A stretch of DNA of 64,000 nucleotides from CAUYXS01 sp965248495 (lineage in GTDB: Bacteria; Chloroflexota; Dehalococcoidia; Lucifugimonadales; Australimonadaceae): NCBI GenBank assembly GCA_965248495.1, contig CBDFJL010000003.1:496001-560000 (forward strand), read 5' to 3'. The position numbers and the translations under genes are program-made. Positions within the stretch are counted from its first letter, which is position 1. Each line of letters starts with the position of its first letter. Shown here piece by piece: positions 59,330 to 64,000 of this stretch. Under the pieces are notes generated by a model. The model was not told where the DNA came from. It worked only from the letters and a program-made list of their open reading frames with translations, and ran no database searches.

Positions 59330-60585
59330 ACCAACTTGGCCCACCGGAATACACAGAACGGGCCGGCATCCACACCTTTGTGTGGCCCGAGCAGTTCAAG
59401 GTGCGCGTCGACCGCATCCAGCAGTCCCAGTCCCGCGGTGACATCCAGGCGGAAGTCGCCGTTGAGTCGCTGCGCCCAGGCGAGGTTGGGCACATCACCC
59501 GCGCGCGCGTCAACCTGCTCACAACGGTGGGTAAGAACGCGGTGGTGCGGGCCTGCAAGGAGAAGGTGCCTGACATCGAATGGCTCCACCTGGTCGACAC
59601 CGCCTTCGAGCAGGTCATCCGTAAGGCCCGTGAGGGCGAACCAGCTGTGTTGCTCGCCGATGTCGAAGCCAGTGAGGCAATCGACTGGCGTCTTTATCCA
59701 ATCCTCCCAGAGGGGTTGGTGGCCATGCTGTTCGGCCTCGGCGGCAGTCTCAAGACATATCTGGCCGGCTATTGGGCTTACCTCGTTGCGTTGGGACTCA
59801 ACGGAGCCGAGCCTGGCAACGTGCTCATTCTGGACTGGGAATCGAACAAGGACGATTGGTCGAGGCGCATGAAGATGATCGCTGAATCGATGGGCCACGG
59901 AGAGGCGCCCAACATCGCCCACCGATTCTGTGCGTTGCCCCTGGCGCAGGACATTGAGGAGATACAGCGGATGGGCGCCGACCTCGGCACCGATCTCTAC
60001 ATCATCGACTCAGCCATGTATGCCTGCGGCGGCGAGCCCGAGAAGGCCGACCCCGTGCTCACGTTGTTTCGAGGAGTCAGGGCCCTCCACAAGTCGACCT
60101 TGATCATCGGCCACGTCAACAATACCGAGGACACCAAGCGCCCCTATGGCAACGTCGCTTGGTGGAACTCGTCTCGCAATCTGTTCCAAGTCCAAGCCCG
60201 CCAGGAAGCCGGTAGCCCGGCCGTGGATGTCGGGCTCTACAACCGGAAGACCAACGTTGGCCAGATCATGCCCCCTATCGGCTACGGCATCGAGTTCCAT
60301 CAACAAGCCTCTCTTCGGTACACGCCAGGCGACTGGGTGAAGTTCAGCAGCGCCTCCGTAAAGGACGTGCCTGAGCTCGCCGAGCACCTGCCCGACGCGG
60401 ACCGGGTGAAGAACGCACTGGCGAACGAGGGGCGGTCGACAGCACCCCACATCGCCGAGGCGACAGGGATTAGAGAGAACCACGTAAGAGCAGTTCTGAG
60501 CCGAATGGGCGGGCGGAATCAGGTCAAGAAGTTCGGCGACGAGTGGGCCTTGCTCCAGCCGGTAGAGCAGGCGCAACAGGCATGA
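59326..60585 (+). CDS. RepA-like RecA-fold ATPase (phage/plasmid replication helicase)
   Basis: 419 residues from GTG 59326. The core is a RecA-type ATPase (AAA_25/RepA-like): Walker A AMLFGLGGSLKTYLAGYWAY, Walker B VLILDWESNKDDWSRRM, then LYIIDSAMYACGG and HKSTLIIGHVNN. The P-loop has Leu where GKT proteins have Gly, but the Lys-Thr remains. The C-terminal 60 residues are a winged-helix (RVKNALANEGRSTAPHIAEA). Likely the replication helicase of the element; the repeat array begins at its stop codon. Confidence 0.8.
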   Translation: MNQLGPPEYTERAGIHTFVWPEQFKVRVDRIQQSQSRGDIQAEVAVESLRPGEVGHITRARVNLLTTVGKNAVVRACKEKVPDIEWLHLVDTAFEQVIRKAREGEPAVLLADVEASEAIDWRLYPILPEGLVAMLFGLGGSLKTYLAGYWAYLVALGLNGAEPGNVLILDWESNKDDWSRRMKMIAESMGHGEAPNIAHRFCALPLAQDIEEIQRMGADLGTDLYIIDSAMYACGGEPEKADPVLTLFRGVRALHKSTLIIGHVNNTEDTKRPYGNVAWWNSSRNLFQVQARQEAGSPAVDVGLYNRKTNVGQIMPPIGYGIEFHQQASLRYTPGDWVKFSSASVKDVPELAEHLPDADRVKNALANEGRSTAPHIAEATGIRENHVRAVLSRMGGRNQVKKFGDEWALLQPVEQAQQA

Positions 60586-60985
60586 GCGCAACAGCAAGCG
60601 GTGCATTCCTCACCGAGCAGTCCACTGCCTGCTGCAACAGTTGCGAACAAGTTGCGGTTGGCAGCGCAACAGGCAGGGGCGCAACAGAGCGCAACAGCAA
60701 GCGGTGCATTCCTCACCGAGCAGTCCACTGCCTGCTGCAACAGTTGCGCAACAAGTTGCGGTTGGCAGCGCAACAGGCAGGGGCGCAACAGAGCGCAACA
60801 GCAAGCGGTGCATTCCTCACCGAGCAGTCCACTGCCTGCTGCAACAGTTGCGCAACAAGTTGCGGTTGGCAGCGCAACAGGCAGGGGCGCAACAGAGCGC
60901 AACAGCAAGCGGTGCATTCCTCACCGAGCAGTCCACTGCCTGCTGCAACAGTTGCGCAACAAGTTGCGGTTGGCAGCGCAACAGC
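60584..60985. repeat. Four tandem 104-bp repeats, candidate replication origin
   Basis: GTGCATTCCTCACCGAGCAG recurs at 60601, 60704, 60808 and 60912 (periods 103, 104, 104). Each unit is rich in GCAACA and its inverse, for example GCAACAGTTGCGCAACAAGT. The last unit is partial. The unit length is not divisible by three, so it is not coding. Iteron-like repeats next to a RepA-like gene suggest an origin or partition site. Confidence 0.85.
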
Positions 60986-61095
60986 AGGGGCTCACACACC
61001 CTCTTAGGGGTGTGCCCTTGTTGCGGTGTTGTTGCGGAGGAAAGAGGAAGAGTCATCCAAACCCGGCTCGAAGGGGCCAAGCAGGAGGCGCTGGC

Positions 61096-61235
61096 GTGAA
61101 CCTCGTCGACCCCTGGCAGTGGAACGACGCGACGTGTGCTGGCTGTAGGTACGCCGGGACAGCAGAGCAGAAGAGACGTGTGCTGGCTGTAGGGACGCCG
61201 GGACAGCAGAGCAGAAGAAAGGAGCGAGGGCATGA
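61096..61235 (+). pseudogene. Tiny Cys-containing ORF broken by a 44-bp duplication
   Basis: GTG 61096 has GGAGG upstream and reads VNLVDPWQWNDATCAGCRYA. Removing one copy of the 44-base duplication gives a frame that ends with a TGA overlapping the next ATG (ATGA), like its neighbours. With two copies the frame is shifted and stays open. Confidence 0.45.
61131..61218. repeat. Direct duplication of 44 bp
   Basis: GACGTGTGCTGGCTGTAGG at 61131 recurs at 61175; the two 44-base copies differ at one base (GTAGGT versus GTAGGG). Confidence 0.9.
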
Positions 61236-61615
61236 GCTTCACCAGAGACATCGCCGAGGAGGGCTACCGCGGCTACTGCATACGGTGCCATGCCGACCGG
61301 CCCATCGCGGACCCATGCGAGGCATGGCACCCCAACCGCCAGGGCTCCCTAACGCGCCACGTCCGCGGCTCCTGCATCGCCTGCGGCACCACCGTGGAGC
61401 GCATCGTCGGCAACGTGGCTCCGCAGGCGCCGGAACGATCGGAGCGTATCGAGCCCCACATCCCACCCCACGTCGCGGGCCTCCTGAGCCACGACGCATG
61501 CCCGCGCTGTGGGGGCTACATCGACCTGCGCCTGGACGACCGCAACCCACTGTACCGCGAGGCCCGCTGCATCCACTGCGGCTGGGCAGGCGACACCGTG
61601 GAGGCGCGGGAATGA
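61232..61615 (+). CDS. Zinc-ribbon protein
   Basis: 127 residues with two zinc sites. N-terminal: YCIRCHADRPI with RGSCIACGTTVERIVG, a DUF5679-like ribbon. C-terminal: CPRCGGYIDLRLDDRNPLYR with CIHCGWAG. Likely a nucleic-acid-binding phage protein. ATG 61232 has GGAGCGAGGG upstream. Confidence 0.7.
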   Translation: MSFTRDIAEEGYRGYCIRCHADRPIADPCEAWHPNRQGSLTRHVRGSCIACGTTVERIVGNVAPQAPERSERIEPHIPPHVAGLLSHDACPRCGGYIDLRLDDRNPLYREARCIHCGWAGDTVEARE

Positions 61616-61647
61616 GACGGCGTGAACCATCACAGAGGAGGACACCA

Positions 61648-62574
61648 ATGAGGAGACAGCCCATGGTTGAGTCCAGAGAACCCGTGCGCTTCCTGTCCCT
61701 CGGCTGGGGAGTCCAGTCCTGGACGCTGGCGGCCATGATGGCCCTCGACGAGCTACCCCGCGTGGACCACCTGGTCCATGCCGACACCGGGCACGAGGCG
61801 GAAGCAACGTACGCCTTCGCCAAGGCGATGACCCCGTGGCTCGGAGAGCACGGTATGAGCGTGGTGACCGTCCAGGCCAAGCGGACGCAGGTAGTACGTG
61901 AGGACTGGTCAGACTCGGTGCTCATACCGGCGTTCACGCTGGACGGATCGGGCTCCGAGGGTCAGGTGCGGCGTCAGTGCACGCACGACTGGAAGATCGC
62001 GCCGATTCGGACGTTCCTGCGTGCGGAGCTGCGGCGGCTGGGGCGCAAGGTTGCCCCTGGCGCCGTCGAAGCGTGGCTGGGCATCAGCGCCGACGAGTGG
62101 CACCGCATGAGGACGTCGGACGTGGCCTACATCACGAACGTATACCCACTGGTCGACAGGCGCATGACGCGCAAGGCGTGCATGAGGTGGCTGGCTACCC
62201 AGGGCCTGCCGACGCCGCCGAAGTCGGCCTGCACCTTCTGCCCGTACCACGGGCTCGCGGCATGGCGCGACCTGAAACGCACGGGCGGCCCCGATTGGCA
62301 GGAGGCCGTCGAGGTCGACCTGGCCATCAGGAGCAAGCGACCGCCGCACGACCTGTTCGTGCACCCGTACCGCAGGCCGCTAGAGGACGCGGTGCGGCTC
62401 CCCGAGGACGACGGCCAGCTGGCCCTTGGGCTGGCCCTGGAGGAACCCTGTGCTGGACCGGCTACGGGAGATGCCGGACGAGAGCGTGCATTGCTGCGTG
62501 ACCTCGCCTCCCTACTGGGGGCTGCGCGATTACGGCGTGGACGGCGCCTACGGCTTGGAGCCGACGCTGGATGA
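61648..62574 (+). CDS. PAPS-reductase-family (PP-loop) phage protein
   Basis: 308 residues as read. The PP-loop-like VRFLSLGWGVQSWTLAAM is followed by VHADTGHEAEATYAFA, RRQCTHDWKIAPIR and SACTFCPYHGLAAWRDLKR. These match phage relatives of phosphoadenosine phosphosulfate reductases, whose true substrate is usually not sulfate. ATG 61648 has GAGGAGG upstream. Homology ends near residue 270; the last 40 residues overlap the methylase frame and probably lie past a lost stop codon. Confidence 0.75.
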   Translation: MRRQPMVESREPVRFLSLGWGVQSWTLAAMMALDELPRVDHLVHADTGHEAEATYAFAKAMTPWLGEHGMSVVTVQAKRTQVVREDWSDSVLIPAFTLDGSGSEGQVRRQCTHDWKIAPIRTFLRAELRRLGRKVAPGAVEAWLGISADEWHRMRTSDVAYITNVYPLVDRRMTRKACMRWLATQGLPTPPKSACTFCPYHGLAAWRDLKRTGGPDWQEAVEVDLAIRSKRPPHDLFVHPYRRPLEDAVRLPEDDGQLALGLALEEPCAGPATGDAGRERALLRDLASLLGAARLRRGRRLRLGADAG

Positions 62575-62663
62575 GTACATCGAGCGCATGGTCGAGGTGT
62601 TCCGCGAGGTGCGGCGGGTGCTGCGCAAGGATGGGCAACTTTGGCTGAATCTTGGAGACGCGT

Positions 62664-62807
62664 ATGCGGCGTGTGCGTTACGACTGGACCGAGGGGCGGC
62701 TAAAGGACTTCGCCAGGTACTTCAATCGGTTCCTGTGGAAGTACACGCCGATCGCCGAATACAGCAACCGGCAGGGGGAACGTCCACCCTTCGTAGGTGT
62801 GCTGTGA
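62664..62807 (+). CDS. Hypothetical 47-residue protein
   Basis: MRRVRYDWTEGRLKDFARYF then NRFLWKYTPIAEYSNRQGER and PPFVGVL. It starts inside the methylase remnant. Composition is protein-like, aromatic and basic, but no family is recognised. Confidence 0.4.
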   Translation: MRRVRYDWTEGRLKDFARYFNRFLWKYTPIAEYSNRQGERPPFVGVL

Positions 62808-62809
62808 CG

Positions 62810-62869
62810 ATGCCCTCATCGGTGACCCTGACGGCCCGCCAAGTCGAGGTCGTGGAGCTGCTCGCATGA
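62810..62869 (+). CDS. 19-residue fragment with LuxR/sigma-like start
   Basis: MPSSVTLTARQVEVVELLA resembles the first helix of GerE/LuxR or sigma region 4 domains (LTxRExEVxxLLA). The stop overlaps the recombinase ATG. Probably a remnant. Confidence 0.25.
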   Translation: MPSSVTLTARQVEVVELLA

Positions 62870-63357
62870 GAGCAGCGCTCTACGCCAGGGTCTCGACGGC
62901 TGACAAGGACCAGGACCCAGAGACGCAGCTCTATGGGCTCCGGGCCTGGGCGAGCCAGCACGGGCACGAGGTTGCCGGCGAGTATGTCGACCGTGCGTCG
63001 GCAGTGGACATGCGGGCCCGCACACAGTGGCGCCGGCTGCTCGATGCAGGCGGGTACGACGTCGTGGCCATCGTCCGGCTGGATAGGGCCTGGCGATCCA
63101 CGGTGATGATGCTGGCGGACCTGGAGCACCTAGAGCGGCGCGGGAAGGGCTTCGTCTCAATCACGCAGCCGGTGGACACGACGGGAGCGCTGGGGCGCAT
63201 GGTGCTGCAGATCCTGTCCGCGGTGGCGGAGTTTGAGCGCGAGCTGATCCGTGAGCGCACCCGCGAGGGGCTGGCGCGAGCTGCGGCGAACGGGCGGCGC
63301 CCTGGGCGGCCGAAGGGAAGCCTCGATAGGGTGCCTCGAAAAAGGAGGGTGCGCTAG
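62866..63357 (+). CDS. Small serine recombinase (resolvase type), short C-terminus
   Basis: 163 residues. The catalytic Ser is in ALYARVSTADKDQD; VAIVRLDRAWRSTVMMLADL and AVAEFERELIRERTREGLAR complete the catalytic and E-helix regions. The usual C-terminal helix-turn-helix is almost absent: the protein stops after RRPGRPKGSLDRVPRKRRVR. It may bind DNA weakly or be a truncated resolvase. ATG 62866 overlaps the preceding stop. Confidence 0.85.
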   Translation: MRAALYARVSTADKDQDPETQLYGLRAWASQHGHEVAGEYVDRASAVDMRARTQWRRLLDAGGYDVVAIVRLDRAWRSTVMMLADLEHLERRGKGFVSITQPVDTTGALGRMVLQILSAVAEFERELIRERTREGLARAAANGRRPGRPKGSLDRVPRKRRVR

Positions 63358-63528
63358 TTGACCCCCCTTTCCTGCCGGTAGAGGCCCTCTGCGCGGGGGT
63401 GGCCTAAAAACGATCCTTTCTCGCCGTCTAGCCGTTGACCGCAACTGAGGCACGCATGGCGACGGTCGCCAGGCGCGTCACCCTGCGTGAAGTGCTGTCA
63501 AAGCTCCATAATAGTAAAGTTAGATAAC

Positions 63529-63557
63529 TTGATTATGTGGTATACATACTTTATAAT
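63529..63557 (+). promoter_or_regulatory. Strong promoter in AT-rich DNA
   Basis: TTGATT, exactly 17 bases, TATAAT. It lies in an AT-rich stretch (about 63500-63570) unlike the rest of the window, 12 bases before ATG 63570. The preceding 63358-63528 holds no gene. Confidence 0.6.
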
Positions 63558-63569
63558 ACCGGCAACGAA

Positions 63570-63905
63570 ATGAAGAGGGTCTGGCCGGTGATAAAGACTC
63601 AGATGCTGCTCCCAACCCGAGACAACGAGGGACGCCCGTTCAGTGCATCGACGTGGCGGGAGTTGCAAGCACGTTTGGCCGCCCTTGGGGGCTACAGCCG
63701 GGAGTCGGGTGTGTTCGGTGGTTGGAAGGATGACAGGGGGAACGTCGTTACCGACCACTCCAGGCGCTACACCGTTGCGCTCGATGGTTGGCGCCAGTTG
63801 GCGGCGTGGCTCGGGGTCGTCGATTGGGCGAAGCAGGCGTTCCGACAAGACGCCATCTACATCGAGGTGGCAGGGATTCCCGAAACCATCACTGGGCCCC
63901 GCTGA
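63570..63905 (+). CDS. Hypothetical protein, 111 residues
   Basis: MKRVWPVIKTQMLLPTRDNE, FSASTWRELQARLAALGGYS, RESGVFGGWKDDRGNVVTDH and AKQAFRQDAIYIEVAGIPE. It resembles small uncharacterised proteins with the pattern PxRDNEG...GGxWxDxxG...FRQxAIYIEV that I know from scattered bacteria but cannot name. ATG 63570 chosen over GTG 63537, which lies upstream of the -10 box. Confidence 0.65.
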   Translation: MKRVWPVIKTQMLLPTRDNEGRPFSASTWRELQARLAALGGYSRESGVFGGWKDDRGNVVTDHSRRYTVALDGWRQLAAWLGVVDWAKQAFRQDAIYIEVAGIPETITGPR

Positions 63906-63934
63906 TTGCATAAAGCAGTCTGCTTTAGGATACT
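63906..63934 (+). promoter_or_regulatory. Promoter with operator palindrome in its spacer
   Basis: TTGCAT (63906-63911), 17 bases, GATACT (63929-63934). The spacer contains the perfect palindrome AAAGCAG-T-CTGCTTT (63912-63926), an ideal place for a repressor. Confidence 0.55.
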
Positions 63935-63980
63935 GCGTAACGTATATGCTTTTGGCATAGGAACTTGGGGAGTCCTGAAG

Positions 63981-64000
63981 ATGACTAACCTGACGACACA
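63981..64000 (+). CDS. Start of a gene running off the window
   Basis: ATG 63981 behind GGGGAGTCC reads MTNLTT before the window ends. It lies 46 bases after the -10 of the operator-containing promoter. Nothing can be said about function. Confidence 0.4.

Larger units (their letters stand above)
62450..62869 (+). pseudogene. Truncated DNA methylase (N4/N6 type)
   Basis: The reading VLDRLREMPDESVHCCVTSP, PYWGLRDYG and YIERMVEVFREVRRVLRKDG then LWLNLGDAY is the start of a DNA methylase with the TSPPYW motif. The usual residues before VLDRL are missing, and similarity stops at about 62660; the frame then continues as unrelated sequence to 62869. Both ends appear deleted. GTG 62450 with GGAGG upstream is the only start. 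Confidence 0.75.
55483..63357. mobile_element. Phage-like or integrative element (early region)
   Basis: Starts at the tRNA-like sequence and contains a CI/LexA-type repressor divergent from a Cro-like gene, an AlpA-type regulator, about a dozen tiny coupled genes, a RepA-like ATPase, a repeat array, a methylase remnant and a small serine recombinase. No head, tail, portal or terminase genes and no large integrase are seen, so it may be a satellite, an integrated plasmid or a decayed prophage. Exact ends are not determined. Confidence 0.6.

Noticed and set aside
60584..60985. CRISPR array
   Set aside because: Whole 104-bp units are repeated with no variable spacers.
60601..62574. A 657-codon open frame spanning the repeat array and the PAPS-reductase-like gene
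   Set aside because: The repeat unit is 104 bp, so the frame changes in every copy. The only protein-like part begins at ATG 61648 behind a good ribosome binding site.

Overview
The window is GC-rich, gene-dense bacterial DNA. Its housekeeping genes look like those of Chloroflexota, most likely the Dehalococcoidia/SAR202 side. That placement is inferred from gene content: a complex I cluster without the NADH-input subunits, EtfAB, a small Rieske-oxygenase catabolic cluster, and a translin-family protein. No marker phylogeny could be run.

Layout, left to right. A truncated translin-family gene (1-177, minus) is followed by a ten-gene complex I operon nuoBCDHIJKLMN (434-10685) with a small DUF2007-like gene between nuoK and nuoL; nuoA and nuoEFG are absent here. 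Next comes cofactor metabolism: thiE with an N-terminal extension (minus), then ribD-ribE-ribBA and ribH (12093-15988). This runs into yqeY, purQ, two half-size EamA transporters and purL (to 20300). A replication and translation block follows: rplI, dnaB, a DnaD-like gene, a DnaC-like loader carrying two complete AAA+ domains, a HIT protein and crcB (20741-25623). A mixed block carries DUF72, a CBS protein, leuS, sbcC, etfB-etfA, an EF-G-like GTPase, a secreted HExxH metalloprotein, a TolB-like lipoprotein and an AlkD-like protein (to 40910). At 41.2-47.7 kb lies a catabolic cluster: two Rieske oxygenases, an M20-fold protein with lost metal ligands, a frameshifted alpha/beta hydrolase, a CMD-family protein and an SMP-30 lactonase, flanked by tRNA-Glu and tRNA-Gln. 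Then follow gltX, rluD, lspA, a threonine aldolase, rarA, a MoaD-MoaE fusion and a DUF488 gene (to 55345).

From about 55.4 kb the character changes to a phage-like or integrative element. It begins at a degenerate tRNA-like sequence and holds a CI/LexA-type repressor divergent from a Cro-like gene, an AlpA-type regulator and a chain of tiny start-stop-coupled genes. These are followed by a RepA-like ATPase, a four-copy 104-bp repeat array that could be an origin, zinc-ribbon and PAPS-reductase-like genes, a truncated DNA methylase and a short serine recombinase (to 63357). No capsid, tail or terminase genes are visible. The last 600 bases are AT-rich with two clear promoters, one carrying an operator-like palindrome in its spacer.

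Standing out at the regulatory level: at least nine genes have a -10 hexamer ending 6-7 nt before the start codon, which suggests leaderless transcripts. GC-rich intergenic inverted-repeat elements recur. A self-contained 360-nt transcription unit with a strong promoter, a 25-codon ORF and a terminator lies at 52.3-52.7 kb; it and the double-AAA+ loader are the best candidates for something undescribed.
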